Assembly: GCF_900100115.1 (NCBI RefSeq)
Contig: NZ_FNKL01000002.1
Coordinates: 868,001 to 932,000, forward strand
Length of the DNA: 64,000 nt
Origin: Chryseobacterium soldanellicola
GTDB lineage: Bacteria; Bacteroidota; Bacteroidia; Flavobacteriales; Weeksellaceae
Direction of reading: 5' to 3'
In this document: positions 33,845 through 43,161 of the stretch, piece after piece
Layout of the letters: each line of letters opens with the position of its first letter
Numbering within the stretch: the stretch's first letter is position 1
Program-made: the position numbers and the translations under genes
The notes under the pieces: model-generated
What the model was told of the DNA's origin: nothing
The model's database searches: none
Seen by the model: only the letters and a program-made list of their open reading frames with translations

Positions 33845-35299
33845 TTAAAATTGTAATTTAAATGGTCCTTCAAAATAAGTCTGATAAGAATCTACCAAAT
33901 TGCCCTTCGTATCATAAACTCCGATGGTAATGTTTTGTTTTGACAGCTTCATTTCATTTTCAGGGAAGCTGATATTGATCGTTCCCTTGGAAATTTTATC
34001 TCTTTCTACGGTAATTTTACCAGATGCGCTGAAGGTGATTTCTCCGTGAGTAGGCTCAATTACTTTAATGGTAACTATTTTCTTGTCGTTTGTTTTATTT
34101 AAGAAAGTATAGTTATAGGTATTGGTAATTTTTCCGTCACGCAGGAAAAATGTGCTGCCTGCAGGCTTGATAAATTTGGCTTCCATTTCTCCGCGATTGT
34201 AAAGCAGAAAACCAAGAAAACCAACCAATAATACAAGAACGATGGCAAAACCTTTCATTCTTCCTGTGAATTTAAACTGAGTCTGGTTTTCAATTTCGTT
34301 CTCAGAAGCATATCTGATCAATCCTTTCGGAAGGCCTACTTTTTCCATAACTTCATCACAGGCGTCGATACAGGCTGTGCAGTTTACACATTCAAGCTGT
34401 TGTCCGTCTCTGATGTCAATTCCTGTGGGGCAGACAACTACGCATTGATGGCAGTCGATACAGTCTCCCTTTCCGGCAGCTTTTCTGTCTTCACCTTTTC
34501 TCCATTTTGATCTGTTTTCACCTCTTTTAAAATCGTAGAAAACATTGATCGTGTCTTTATCAATCAAAACACCCTGTAATCTTCCGTATGGACAAACCAG
34601 CGTACAAACCTGCTCTCTGAACCACGCAAATACAAAATAAAATGCTGCGGTAAAAAGTACCATCACAATGAAATTGGTAGGATGTGCAAACGGCCCTTCA
34701 GAAATAATTTTAAATATTTCCTGATACCCCACAATATACATCAGCATAAAGTGAGTGATAATTAAAGAGATAATGATGTAAACTGTCCACTTTAAGCTTC
34801 TTTTCCAGATTTTCTCACTGTTCCACTCTTGTCTGTCCAGTCTCATCTGGCTGTTTCTGTCACCTTCAATAAGATATTCAATTTTACGGAATATGGATTC
34901 CATAAAAATTGTCTGAGGGCATATCCACCCGCAGAAAATTCTTCCGAATGCAATCGTAAAAATGATGATAAATATTAAAGATGCAATGGCACCCAGAGTA
35001 AGGATAAAAAAGTCTTGCGGATAGAAAGGCTGTCCGATAATGTAGAACTCTCTATCTATTACATTAAATAAAAAGAAGGGATTGCCATTAACTTTTATAA
35101 ATGGCACTGTAAAATAAATAAGGAGCAAGGTGTAGCTTACGATGTTTCTGTAATTGGTATATTTTCCTTTTGGCTTTCTTGGAAATACCCATTTTCTTTT
35201 TCCGGATTGCTCCATTGTCCCTATAGAATCTCTATAAGTCTCAGGGTCCAGAACCTGTCCCTGTCCGCCTCTTACTTCTATTTCTTCTATGTCTGACAT
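33845..35299 (-). CDS. ccoG: Cytochrome c oxidase accessory protein CcoG (FixG/RdxA)
   Basis: 484 residues. It has several N-terminal membrane helices with FCGWICPQT, two 4Fe-4S motifs (CIDCHQCVVVCP and CVNCTACIDAC at about 280-330) and a C-terminal periplasmic immunoglobulin-like domain. CcoG is implicated in reducing Cu(II) during cbb3 oxidase copper-centre assembly. Order and strand (NO-Q-P-G-H) match the standard cluster. It starts 98 bp after ccoP. Confidence 0.95.
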   Translation of the reverse strand: MSDIEEIEVRGGQGQVLDPETYRDSIGTMEQSGKRKWVFPRKPKGKYTNYRNIVSYTLLLIYFTVPFIKVNGNPFFLFNVIDREFYIIGQPFYPQDFFILTLGAIASLIFIIIFTIAFGRIFCGWICPQTIFMESIFRKIEYLIEGDRNSQMRLDRQEWNSEKIWKRSLKWTVYIIISLIITHFMLMYIVGYQEIFKIISEGPFAHPTNFIVMVLFTAAFYFVFAWFREQVCTLVCPYGRLQGVLIDKDTINVFYDFKRGENRSKWRKGEDRKAAGKGDCIDCHQCVVVCPTGIDIRDGQQLECVNCTACIDACDEVMEKVGLPKGLIRYASENEIENQTQFKFTGRMKGFAIVLVLLVGFLGFLLYNRGEMEAKFIKPAGSTFFLRDGKITNTYNYTFLNKTNDKKIVTIKVIEPTHGEITFSASGKITVERDKISKGTINISFPENEMKLSKQNITIGVYDTKGNLVDSYQTYFEGPFKLQF

Positions 35300-35397
35300 T
35301 GTAATATATTTTAAAAAAAGAAAAACATAATTCGTTACTATTTTTTTAATCTAATAACAAATTATGTTTTTTCATATACTTTCTAATTTTTGTTAAA

Positions 35398-36279
35398 TTA
35401 TTCTTTTTCCCAATGTGCTTCAGTTCCTTGCGGAGCAGCACCTCCTTGTGCCGGAGTAATTGGAGCCTGCTCTTGATTGATGTGGTATACAAAAGCGGCA
35501 ATCTTTTCAATTTCTGCACCAGAAACTTCTCCGTTTTTACCGAATGGTCTCATTGCAGGGTTGTTTGGCGATCCGTTCCAGTCCATATGGAAAACGTTTT
35601 TAAATAATGTTTTCTCCGGTTGGTTGATCCAGTAGTTGTCCGTTAAGTTAGGACCGATACCACCTCTTCCGTCCGGGCCGTGGCAAGAAGCACAGTTTGT
35701 TTTGAAAAGCTCCTGACCTTCTGCAATATTGTCTGCAGAATACTTAGCCGTTTCAATAGTTACCGGAGGTTGGGTTTTATTGTACTCGTCAATAGCTGCC
35801 ATCTGCTCTTTATATTCTTTTTCATATTCGCTTAATGGGTGTGCGAAATCTGTGAAAGAATAAGCGGTGATATAAACAATACAAAAAGCAGTCCCAAAAT
35901 AGAATAAACCTACCCACCATTTTGGCAATTGGTTATCCAATTCCATGATGCCGTCGAAACCGTGGTCTATAAGGATATCCTTTTCTTCAGTTTCAGATTG
36001 CTTTTTAAAAGCAGCATCATACATTCTTCTCAAGAAAGGAATCTTCTTTTCTGCCAAATAGGCAGCCTTTTCTTCAGGAGAAAGTTTTTTGAATTTATTA
36101 TTTTCAATCAAATCTCCGATTGCACTGTGGATATAAGCCAGAATACCGGCAATGATTACAGTACCCCAGAAATATGGTGAACCTAGGAACGAATAGCTTT
36201 GTACAAACAGATAATAAAAAACTATTAAAAGTCCTATTATTATTAAGATGTTTACTACAACGGGTGTTCTTTGTTTCAT
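35398..36279 (-). CDS. ccoP: cbb3 oxidase subunit III CcoP, single-haem form
   Basis: 293 residues. It has an N-terminal FixP-type region with two membrane helices, a long acidic/basic linker, a third helix (WWVGLFYFGTAFCIVYITAY), and one periplasmic cytochrome c domain with CASCHG at about 196-200 and a downstream Met ligand region (AMRPFG). Only one CxxCH is present, whereas proteobacterial CcoP has two. It passes electrons from cytochrome c to CcoO. The C-terminal tail is Pro/Ala/Gln-rich. The gene starts 10 bp after ccoQ. Confidence 0.93.
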   Translation of the reverse strand: MKQRTPVVVNILIIIGLLIVFYYLFVQSYSFLGSPYFWGTVIIAGILAYIHSAIGDLIENNKFKKLSPEEKAAYLAEKKIPFLRRMYDAAFKKQSETEEKDILIDHGFDGIMELDNQLPKWWVGLFYFGTAFCIVYITAYSFTDFAHPLSEYEKEYKEQMAAIDEYNKTQPPVTIETAKYSADNIAEGQELFKTNCASCHGPDGRGGIGPNLTDNYWINQPEKTLFKNVFHMDWNGSPNNPAMRPFGKNGEVSGAEIEKIAAFVYHINQEQAPITPAQGGAAPQGTEAHWEKE

Positions 36280-36289
36280 AACAAATAGT

Positions 36290-36487
36290 TTAATTTTTTA
36301 AATTAAAATCGTCTTCATCATCCCCAAGCGGTGCTTCTTCTTCTTCTTTGTAATATTTTTTAGGCCTGCTAAAAACATATATTACTAAAGCTACGAAGAA
36401 AAGCATAAAGAAAATCAGAGCCAACGTCTGGTAAAAACCTGCGTTTTCTGTATTGGATAATATATCTTTAAAATTCTGAGGAATCAT
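36290..36487 (-). CDS. ccoQ: CcoQ-like small cbb3 oxidase subunit
   Basis: 65 residues with one membrane helix (about 20-40), then RPKKYYKEEEEAP and an acidic tail. The family is called mainly by its position between ccoNO and ccoP and by this helix-basic-acidic layout. CcoQ stabilises the NOP core. The gene lies 16 bp from ccoNO and 10 bp from ccoP. Confidence 0.8.
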   Translation of the reverse strand: MIPQNFKDILSNTENAGFYQTLALIFFMLFFVALVIYVFSRPKKYYKEEEEAPLGDDEDDFNLKN

Positions 36488-36503
36488 CTGAAGCTTTTAA
36501 TGT

Positions 36504-38765
36504 TTAGTTATTACTTGCTGTTTTTATTTCAGTTGTTTTGATATCTGTTCCTAATCTTTGCAGATAAGCAATAAGAGCGACAATTTCTTTTTTCTCTAAT
36601 TCACCTTTAGGTCTCTTGGCGTAAGCGTCTTTTAAGTCGGCTGCTTCAGAGAAGATATCTTTAACAATTTTTGAAGACTGATTGTTAGCCCACGAGTCTG
36701 CAGAATCTATTTCAGCTTTTGTATAGGGTACTTCAAATGTGTTTTTCATTAACTTCATTTTGTCTACCATTTTAGATCTGTCAAGATTTGTAGCAATTAG
36801 CCAAGGGAAACGAGGCATAATCGATCCTGCTGATGTAGATCTCGGGTTATACATGTGCTTGTAATGCCAAGAACTTGGGTTTTTACCACCTTCTCTATGT
36901 AAATCCGGTCCTGTTCTTTTTGATCCCCATAAGAATGGTCTGTCATAAATAAACTCTCCGGCTTTTGAATATTGCCCGTTTTTACCGTTAAATCTTACAA
37001 TCTCATCTCTGAATGGTCTGATCATCTGAGAGTGACAAGCGTTACAGCCTTCACGGATGTAAAGATCTCTACCTTCCAGTTCTAGTGGAGAATATGGTTT
37101 TACTGCTGAGATTGTCGGTACACTTTTCTTAAGAGATAATGTAGGGATAATTTCAACGGAACTACCTATTGATATTGTTAAGAAAGATAAAATTCCCAAT
37201 AATACCGGAGTTCTTTCTAACCAAAGGTGAGTGCCTTCTCCTTCTTTTCTGTTTTTGCTGATGTTTGCTAAAGCCGGTGCTTCTGCAGGAACTTCTTTCT
37301 GGAATGATCCTTTTCTTACAGTTGCCACAACGTTTACAACCATTAAAATTGCTCCTGAGATATAGAATGATCCTCCTAAGAATCTCATTTTATAGTAAGG
37401 TACGATTGCTGTAACAGTATCCAGCCAGTTTTTCCATAATAAGGTTCCGTCCGGGTTGAATTGTTTCCACATTAGCCCTTGTGTGAATCCTGCGATATAC
37501 ATTGGCACTGCGTAGAAGATGATCCCTAAAGTTCCCAGCCAGAAATGCCAGTTGGCTAATTTTGTAGAATATAATTTGGTTCTCCACAAGATGGGTACCA
37601 GGTAATAGATAACTCCGAATGCCATGAAACCATTCCATCCAAGAGCTCCTAAATGTACGTGACCAATAACCCAGTCTGTAAAGTGACCAATTTTGTTAAT
37701 ATTTTTAGTTGCCAGAAGCGGGCCTTCAAATGTTGCCATACCGTAAGCGGTAACAGCCACAACGAAGAATTTAAGAACAGGATTTTCCCTTACTTTATCC
37801 CATGCTCCTCTTAATGTTAAAAGTCCGTTTAGCATACCTCCCCAAGATGGTGCAATAAGCATGATAGAGAAACCAGTTCCTACCGCCTGAGCCCATGCCG
37901 GTAAAGCTGTATACTGAAGGTGGTGAGGCCCCGCCCAGATATATACGAAAATTAATGACCAGAAGTGAATAATAGACAATTTATATGAGAAAACAGGTCT
38001 GTCGGCAGCTTTTGGTAAGAAATAATACATCAAACCTAAAACTGGCGTCGTCAATACGAATGCAACTGCATTGTGACCGTACCACCATTGTACGATAGCG
38101 TCTTTTACCCCCGCATACATTGAATAAGATTTCCAACCTGTGAAAGATAAAGGAACCTCAAGGTTATTGAAGATATGAAGCATTGCTACTGCGATCCAGG
38201 TACCAATATAGAACCAAATAGCTACATATAAGTGTCTTACTCTTCTTTTTGCAATAGTTAAGAACATATTCGCTCCGAAAATGATCCAGGAGAACGCAAT
38301 CAAAATATCGATTGGCCACTCATGTTCAGCATATTCTTTTGAGGTGTTAATCCCCATAAAGAACGTAACGAACGTAGCAACAATCATAAATTGCCAAGTC
38401 CAGAAATGTAACCAAGATAATGTATCACTGTACATTCTTGTTTTTAATAATCTCTGTAACGAGTAATAAATACCTGTGTAAACGATATTACATACGAATG
38501 CAAAGATTACGGTGTTGGTGTGCAGCATCCTGATTCTACCAAATCCGAATGCACCATGTGTGTTTATCAAGCCTTGAATATTCCCTGATGACAAGCTTCT
38601 AATCGTCGTATCATCAGTTCCGAATAAAAATTCGGGAAGTTCAGGGTAGAAAAGCATTAATGCTGCCGTAAGCCCGAACGTGAACCCAATAAGCCCAAAA
38701 ACTATGGTCGCATAAAGGAATGCACGAACAATGCTGTTGTCATAACTAAACTTTTGTGTCTCCAT
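36504..38765 (-). CDS. ccoNO: cbb3-type cytochrome c oxidase, fused subunits I and II (CcoNO)
   Basis: 753 residues. The first about 480 form the haem-copper oxidase subunit I with twelve helices and conserved histidines (IHTHGAFG, QWWYGHNAVAF, GPHHLQYT, GHVHLGALGWNG). The remainder is a CcoO-like subunit anchored by one helix, with a haem c motif CNACH at about 574-578. The N-O fusion is common in Bacteroidota. The enzyme reduces oxygen with high affinity and pumps protons. It follows ccoS by 5 bp and heads the structural genes. Confidence 0.96.
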   Translation of the reverse strand: METQKFSYDNSIVRAFLYATIVFGLIGFTFGLTAALMLFYPELPEFLFGTDDTTIRSLSSGNIQGLINTHGAFGFGRIRMLHTNTVIFAFVCNIVYTGIYYSLQRLLKTRMYSDTLSWLHFWTWQFMIVATFVTFFMGINTSKEYAEHEWPIDILIAFSWIIFGANMFLTIAKRRVRHLYVAIWFYIGTWIAVAMLHIFNNLEVPLSFTGWKSYSMYAGVKDAIVQWWYGHNAVAFVLTTPVLGLMYYFLPKAADRPVFSYKLSIIHFWSLIFVYIWAGPHHLQYTALPAWAQAVGTGFSIMLIAPSWGGMLNGLLTLRGAWDKVRENPVLKFFVVAVTAYGMATFEGPLLATKNINKIGHFTDWVIGHVHLGALGWNGFMAFGVIYYLVPILWRTKLYSTKLANWHFWLGTLGIIFYAVPMYIAGFTQGLMWKQFNPDGTLLWKNWLDTVTAIVPYYKMRFLGGSFYISGAILMVVNVVATVRKGSFQKEVPAEAPALANISKNRKEGEGTHLWLERTPVLLGILSFLTISIGSSVEIIPTLSLKKSVPTISAVKPYSPLELEGRDLYIREGCNACHSQMIRPFRDEIVRFNGKNGQYSKAGEFIYDRPFLWGSKRTGPDLHREGGKNPSSWHYKHMYNPRSTSAGSIMPRFPWLIATNLDRSKMVDKMKLMKNTFEVPYTKAEIDSADSWANNQSSKIVKDIFSEAADLKDAYAKRPKGELEKKEIVALIAYLQRLGTDIKTTEIKTASNN

Positions 38766-38770
38766 ATCAA

Positions 38771-38995
38771 CTATTCACTTTTTTCTTCAATTTTATTATT
38801 TCCTATTTCTTTTTCGTCTTTTTTATCGTTGCCAACTTCCTTCTTTTCCTTGATCTCACCGGAATCGAACAGAATTCTGACAGCCGGAGATTCATCATCT
38901 TCAAACTGCCCTTTTTTGGCGTAGACTATAAATACGACCAAGAAAATCGCAGCCAAAGAAACACTGCACAGGATCATTAAATATAGAATATCCAT
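38771..38995 (-). CDS. ccoS: CcoS cbb3 oxidase assembly protein
   Basis: 74 residues: one membrane helix (about 4-25), the short conserved turn KKGQFEDDESPAVRIL, then a long Lys/Glu tail unlike most CcoS. CcoS is needed to insert haem and copper into the catalytic subunit. It is the first gene of the ccoS-NO-Q-P run, directly after a promoter-like element that would give an almost leaderless transcript. Confidence 0.9.
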   Translation of the reverse strand: MDILYLMILCSVSLAAIFLVVFIVYAKKGQFEDDESPAVRILFDSGEIKEKKEVGNDKKDEKEIGNNKIEEKSE

Positions 38996-39002
38996 TTGAC
39001 AA

Positions 39003-39030
39003 CAAAATTAACCTATTTTCGGGGTTCAAA
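39003..39030 (-). promoter_or_regulatory. Promoter of the ccoS-NO-Q-P operon
   Basis: Read on the minus strand: TTTG (39030-39027), 16-bp spacer, TAATTTTG (39010-39003), an exact -7 consensus. Transcription would start 1-3 bp before the ccoS ATG. The spacer is slightly short for the consensus. Confidence 0.5.
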
Positions 39031-39044
39031 TTTAGTGAAAAATA

Positions 39045-39058
39045 ATGACATTCATCAC
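39045..39058 (-). promoter_or_regulatory. Putative Crp/Fnr-type box upstream of ccoS
   Basis: GTGATGAATGTCAT on the minus strand is a GTGA-N6-TCAT half-site pair, 13 of 14 bases identical to the box in the ccoI/regulator divergent region. It lies 14 bp upstream of the -33 element (centre about -55), suited to activation. Confidence 0.55.
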
Positions 39059-39104
39059 GAAATACGGTTTTCAGCTAATTTAAAATCAGTCTAAATAAGG
39101 GCGT

Positions 39105-41489
39105 TTAAGCCTCTTTTCTGAAGTGTTTTCTTCCCAGTATCCAAGTTGAAAGTGTGGTGAATGTAACTACCGTGATAGAGCTTATCGGCATAAGGATTGC
39201 TGCGAAAAGCGGATGCATATGTCCTGTAACTGCATAACTTAAACCGACAATGTTGTAAAGAAAACTAATTATAAATGTCATTTTTACAATCGTGATCGAG
39301 CCTTTGCACACGTTCAGGTATTTGTCGAGAGTCACCACTTTTTCTCCATTCATGATGACATCAGAAGAGGGTGTAAAACTATTGCTGTCGTCAGAAATTG
39401 CAATCCCGACGTTACTTTGCTTAAGCGCTCCGGCGTCATTTAGACCGTCTCCAAGCATGGCAACTTTAAGATTTTTGTCCTGAAGATTTTTGATATAATT
39501 CAATTTATCTTCAGGGTTTTGGTTGAAAGCCATTCCTTCAAAATTCGGGATCAGTTCTTTCAATTGATTTTCCTCAGACGAATTGTCGCCACTCAGAATG
39601 AAAATTTTATAATTCGTAAGTTTTTTGAATAAATCTTTAAGATTTTGACGGTATTCGTTTTTAAAGATAAATTTACCTAAAAATTCATCATTTTTACTGA
39701 TAAAAACTGCTGTTTCAAGGTTTTTGGATTCCTGATTATTGTATTTTGCAGAACCGATTTTGTATACATTTCCTCTGATGCTCGCTTCGTAACCTTTTCC
39801 TGAAATTTCCACGAAATTCTCAACCGTAAAATAATCATCTTTAATATCAATAAATTCGTATAAAGATTTTGAAAGCGGATGGTTTGAATTTTTTAATAAT
39901 GTTTTGATATTCAATAAATCAAATTCATTAATTTCGGAACCTTCGTATTTTATATTTGATTTTTTTCTATGGGTAATCGTTCCTGTTTTGTCAAAAACGA
40001 TGGTGTTTAATTTTGCAATTTTTTCGATCGTTAAAGTATCTTTTACGTAAAACTTATTTCGGCCTAAAATCCTCATAATGTGACCGAAAGTGAACGGTGC
40101 AGACAACGCAAGCGCACACGGACAAGCTATTATTAAAATCGCGGAAACAACCTGAAACATGGTCCGTAAATCAACAAAAGACCAATAGATTCCCGAAACT
40201 AAAGCAATGCCTAAAATAATGAATGTGAAATACTTACTGACGTTGTTGGTCAGTGTGTCAAGTCCTGTTTCATGTTTTTTGAAGGCTTCTTTATTCCAAA
40301 GTTGAGTCAGATAACTTTGATCAACATTTTTAATGACTTCGAGTTCCAAAGACGAGCCGACTTGTTTTCCTCCCGCGAAAATTTTATCTCCGGGCTGTTT
40401 GCTGATGCTTTCACTTTCTCCCGTGATAAAGCTGTTGTCAATATTTCCTTCCCCATTAATTAAAATAGCATCAACAGGGATGATTTCCTGATTTCTGACT
40501 AAAATTCTGTCTCCAACTTTAATTTCTGACAATAAAATATTTTCTTGTTTTCCTTCAAAATCAACCTTCGTTACGGCAATCGGATAAAAAGATTTGTAAT
40601 CTCTGTCGTATGAAAGCGCACTGTAGGTTCTTTTTTGGAAAATTTTACCCAAAAGCATGAAGAATAAAAGTCCGCAAAGTGTATCGAAATATCCTGGTCC
40701 ATAATCTGTTACGACCTCATAAATGCTTCTTCCATACAACACCAAAATTCCTAAAACAATCGGAACATCAATGTTAACAATCTTATTTTTTAAACCGTAC
40801 CAAGCCGATTTATAATAGTCTGATGCTGAGTAAAATACAACGGGAGTTGCCAGTAAAAAGATCAATGTTCTGAACAAACCTTTGTAATGCTCCATCCAGT
40901 AATCTTCTCCACCCACATATTCCGGGAAAGCGAGGAACATTCCGTTACCGAAAGCAAAAGCCGCAATCGCGAACTTAATCAGTAAAGATTTATCAAGATG
41001 ATCTACATTTTTATCTGCAGTTTCAAGACTGATGACAGGTTTGTATCCTAAATTGGTTAAAAAATTAGCTAATTCACTTAGTTTTAAATCATTATGATTG
41101 AATGAAACCTGTAAGGTCTTTCTGGTGAAATTAACCTGAGAATATTTAATATTTTCATTTAAAGTATGAATGCTTTCCAATAGCCAAATGCAAGAAGAAC
41201 AGTGGATTACAGGAATCTTAAAAGTGACTAAGCTTGTGCTTCCTTCCGAAAAATCTGTTACTTTATTGAAAATCTCAGGAGTGTCTAAATAATCGAACTG
41301 GCCGGCGTTTTCATCACTCGGACGAATTCCTGCCCTTTTATTAAGCTCGTAAAAATTACTTAAATTATTGGTATTCAGTATTTCGTAAACCGATTTACAA
41401 CCGTTGCAACAGAAAAGTCTTTCATCAAACAAAATTCTTTCCTTTTCGATATCTTGACCACAATGAAAACAGTTCTCGCTCACCTTCAT
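39105..41489 (-). CDS. ccoI: Copper-translocating P-type ATPase CcoI/FixI
   Basis: 794 residues. A Cys-rich N-terminal domain (CFHCG, FCCNGC) and a heavy-metal-associated domain with HCSSC precede eight membrane helices. The ion-binding motif CPC lies at about 456-458, the phosphorylation motif DKTGT at about 496-500, and the hinge GDGLNDA follows. CcoI-type (CopA2) ATPases export copper to the periplasm for cbb3 oxidase assembly rather than for detoxification. The gene is upstream of ccoS and divergent from the Crp/Fnr regulator gene. Confidence 0.94.
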   Translation of the reverse strand: MKVSENCFHCGQDIEKERILFDERLFCCNGCKSVYEILNTNNLSNFYELNKRAGIRPSDENAGQFDYLDTPEIFNKVTDFSEGSTSLVTFKIPVIHCSSCIWLLESIHTLNENIKYSQVNFTRKTLQVSFNHNDLKLSELANFLTNLGYKPVISLETADKNVDHLDKSLLIKFAIAAFAFGNGMFLAFPEYVGGEDYWMEHYKGLFRTLIFLLATPVVFYSASDYYKSAWYGLKNKIVNIDVPIVLGILVLYGRSIYEVVTDYGPGYFDTLCGLLFFMLLGKIFQKRTYSALSYDRDYKSFYPIAVTKVDFEGKQENILLSEIKVGDRILVRNQEIIPVDAILINGEGNIDNSFITGESESISKQPGDKIFAGGKQVGSSLELEVIKNVDQSYLTQLWNKEAFKKHETGLDTLTNNVSKYFTFIILGIALVSGIYWSFVDLRTMFQVVSAILIIACPCALALSAPFTFGHIMRILGRNKFYVKDTLTIEKIAKLNTIVFDKTGTITHRKKSNIKYEGSEINEFDLLNIKTLLKNSNHPLSKSLYEFIDIKDDYFTVENFVEISGKGYEASIRGNVYKIGSAKYNNQESKNLETAVFISKNDEFLGKFIFKNEYRQNLKDLFKKLTNYKIFILSGDNSSEENQLKELIPNFEGMAFNQNPEDKLNYIKNLQDKNLKVAMLGDGLNDAGALKQSNVGIAISDDSNSFTPSSDVIMNGEKVVTLDKYLNVCKGSITIVKMTFIISFLYNIVGLSYAVTGHMHPLFAAILMPISSITVVTFTTLSTWILGRKHFRKEA

Positions 41490-41503
41490 AAATTATTGAA
41501 CTA

Positions 41504-41511
41504 CAAAATTA
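41504..41511 (-). promoter_or_regulatory. -7 promoter element of ccoI
   Basis: TAATTTTG on the minus strand, an exact TAnnTTTG match, 14 bp before the ccoI ATG. No clear -33 TTTG, which would fit a promoter that depends on an activator. Confidence 0.45.
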
Positions 41512-41522
41512 TAACAATTTTT

Positions 41523-41554
41523 TTTGTTTATCGAGTTAAAAAGTTCTATTTTTG
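41523..41554 (+). promoter_or_regulatory. Promoter of the Crp/Fnr regulator gene
   Basis: TTTG (41523-41526), 20-bp spacer, TATTTTTG (41547-41554): the best full match to the Bacteroidota TTTG/TAnnTTTG promoter in the window. Transcription start would be near 41560. Confidence 0.7.
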
Positions 41555-41568
41555 TGATAAATGTCATA
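41555..41568 (+). promoter_or_regulatory. Putative Crp/Fnr-type box at the regulator's own start site
   Basis: GTGATAAATGTCAT; with the preceding T it reads TGTGA-N6-TCATA, close to the Crp consensus TGTGA-N6-TCACA. It covers the expected transcription start (suggesting self-repression) and lies about 64 bp upstream of the expected ccoI start (suggesting activation). Confidence 0.55.
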
Positions 41569-41572
41569 TAAA

Positions 41573-42286
41573 ATGTCGCAGGAACAACAGATTGCAATTG
41601 AAGATAGGTTTGCCAGGGTTTTTAATGATAAATCATTCAAGGAAAGACTTTCCAGCGCTGATTTTGATAAATACATTAACGCTAAAAAAAGACTTAGTTT
41701 TCAAAAGCACGACACTATTTTTGAGGACGGAGAAATTCCAAAAGGCGTTTATTTTTTAGAAAAAGGTGCGGCTAAGCTTTCAAAATCAGGAGCTTTCGGA
41801 AAAGACCAGATTCTTAGATTTATCAAAGAAGGGGATATCATCGGATATCGCTCACTGCTTTGTGGGGAAAATTTTCAGGCAAAAGCAGAAGCAATGACTG
41901 ATATTGAAGCTGTTTTTCTTCCTGCCGAAGTTTTTATGTATTTACTTGAAGTTGATCCTCAGCTTTCTTTTGTAATGCTTCAGAAAATCTCTTACGAATT
42001 GGGTGAATCATCAAATACAATCACCTTCCTTGCCCAAAAAACGGTAAGAGAAAGATTGGCCGAAATTTTATTGCTTTTAGAGCAGAAATTAGGCGTTGAT
42101 CCGGAAGGTTTTATCAAAATTTCTTTAACAAGAGAAGAAATTGCCAACATTATCGGTACCGCTACAGAAAGCGCCATCCGTCTGATCTCTGAATTTAAAG
42201 GAGACCAGCTCATCGAAGTAGACGGAAGGAATATCAAAATCCTCAACCACGACAAATTAATGAAACTAGGACACGTAGTTTTATAA
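41573..42286 (+). CDS. Crp/Fnr-family transcription regulator
   Basis: 237 residues from ATG 41573. An ATG four codons earlier (41561) is also in frame but lies within the putative operator at the expected transcription start. The cyclic-nucleotide-binding-like domain is about 30-140 and the winged helix 150-230, with recognition helix region [18 protein letters not shown]. Glu and Arg occur where Crp E181 and R185 contact DNA. It has a single cysteine, so the oxygen-sensing 4Fe-4S cluster of true Fnr is absent. Divergence from ccoI and shared boxes suggest a FixK-like regulator of the cbb3 genes. The effector is unknown. Confidence 0.85.
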   Translation: MSQEQQIAIEDRFARVFNDKSFKERLSSADFDKYINAKKRLSFQKHDTIFEDGEIPKGVYFLEKGAAKLSKSGAFGKDQILRFIKEGDIIGYRSLLCGENFQAKAEAMTDIEAVFLPAEVFMYLLEVDPQLSFVMLQKISYELGESSNTITFLAQKTVRERLAEILLLLEQKLGVDPEGFIKISLTREEIANIIGTATESAIRLISEFKGDQLIEVDGRNIKILNHDKLMKLGHVVL

Positions 42287-42301
42287 ATCATACAAAAATT
42301 G

Positions 42302-42323
42302 AGTCGGCCCAGCGCCGACTTTT
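42302..42323 (+). terminator. Terminator after the regulator gene
   Basis: A 7-bp GC-rich stem (AGTCGGC / GCCGACT, 42302-42308 with 42314-42320), 5-nt loop, then TTT, 16 bp after the stop. Confidence 0.75.
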
Positions 42324-42345
42324 AACTTTAAAAAATAGATACATT

Positions 42346-43161
42346 ATGTCTGTTCACTCTGAAATTAAGAAAGTTACAACGGAGACCTTGCGTAAGATGA
42401 AATTCGACAAGGAAAAAATAACGATGCTTACAGCTTACGATTTTACAACTGCCAAAATGGTAGATGCAGGAGGTATTGATGCTGTTTTAATCGGAGATTC
42501 TGCAGCTAATGTGATGGCAGGTTTTGAAACCACATTGCCTATTACCTTGGATCAGATGATTTACCATGCTCAAAGTGTGGTGAGAGGAACTGACAGAGCT
42601 TTGGTGGTAGCCGATTTACCATTCGGGACTTACCAGAGCAATCCTGAAAAAGCACTGGAATCTGCGGTAAGAATGATGAAGGAAGGCGGTGCTCATGCCG
42701 TAAAAATTGAAGGCGGAAAAGAGATTTCAAAATCAATTAAAAAAATTATCAATGCCGGAATTCCTGTGATGGGACATTTGGGATTGACACCCCAGTCGAT
42801 TTATAAATTCGGAACGTATAAAGTAAGAGCAAAGGATGAAGCAGAAGCTGAAAAATTGATCTCAGATGCTCAACTTTTGGAAGAATTAGGGTGTTTTGCG
42901 ATTGTTTTGGAGAAAATTCCGGCTGATTTGGCTAAAAAAGTATCGGAAAGCATTACTATTCCAACCATCGGAATCGGAGCCGGTCCTGATTGTGACGGGC
43001 AGGTTTTGGTTTACCACGATATGGTAGGGATGAACCAAGGTTTCAGTCCTAAATTTTTAAGAAGATACCTTGATCTTTATACTGAAATCACGGGAGCCGT
43101 TGCTCAATATGTGAAAGATGTAAAAAATGTTGATTTTCCAAACGAAAAAGAAAGTTATTAA
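42346..43161 (+). CDS. panB: 3-methyl-2-oxobutanoate hydroxymethyltransferase
   Basis: 271 residues. First committed step of pantothenate synthesis: transfers a hydroxymethyl group from methylene-tetrahydrofolate to 2-oxoisovalerate to give ketopantoate. Family motifs are clear: [17 protein letters not shown], the metal-binding [20 protein letters not shown] and [14 protein letters not shown]. Length is typical. The stop codon overlaps the start of the next small gene by one base (TAATG), and the pseudouridine synthase gene follows, so the three form one transcription unit. Confidence 0.97.
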   Translation: MSVHSEIKKVTTETLRKMKFDKEKITMLTAYDFTTAKMVDAGGIDAVLIGDSAANVMAGFETTLPITLDQMIYHAQSVVRGTDRALVVADLPFGTYQSNPEKALESAVRMMKEGGAHAVKIEGGKEISKSIKKIINAGIPVMGHLGLTPQSIYKFGTYKVRAKDEAEAEKLISDAQLLEELGCFAIVLEKIPADLAKKVSESITIPTIGIGAGPDCDGQVLVYHDMVGMNQGFSPKFLRRYLDLYTEITGAVAQYVKDVKNVDFPNEKESY

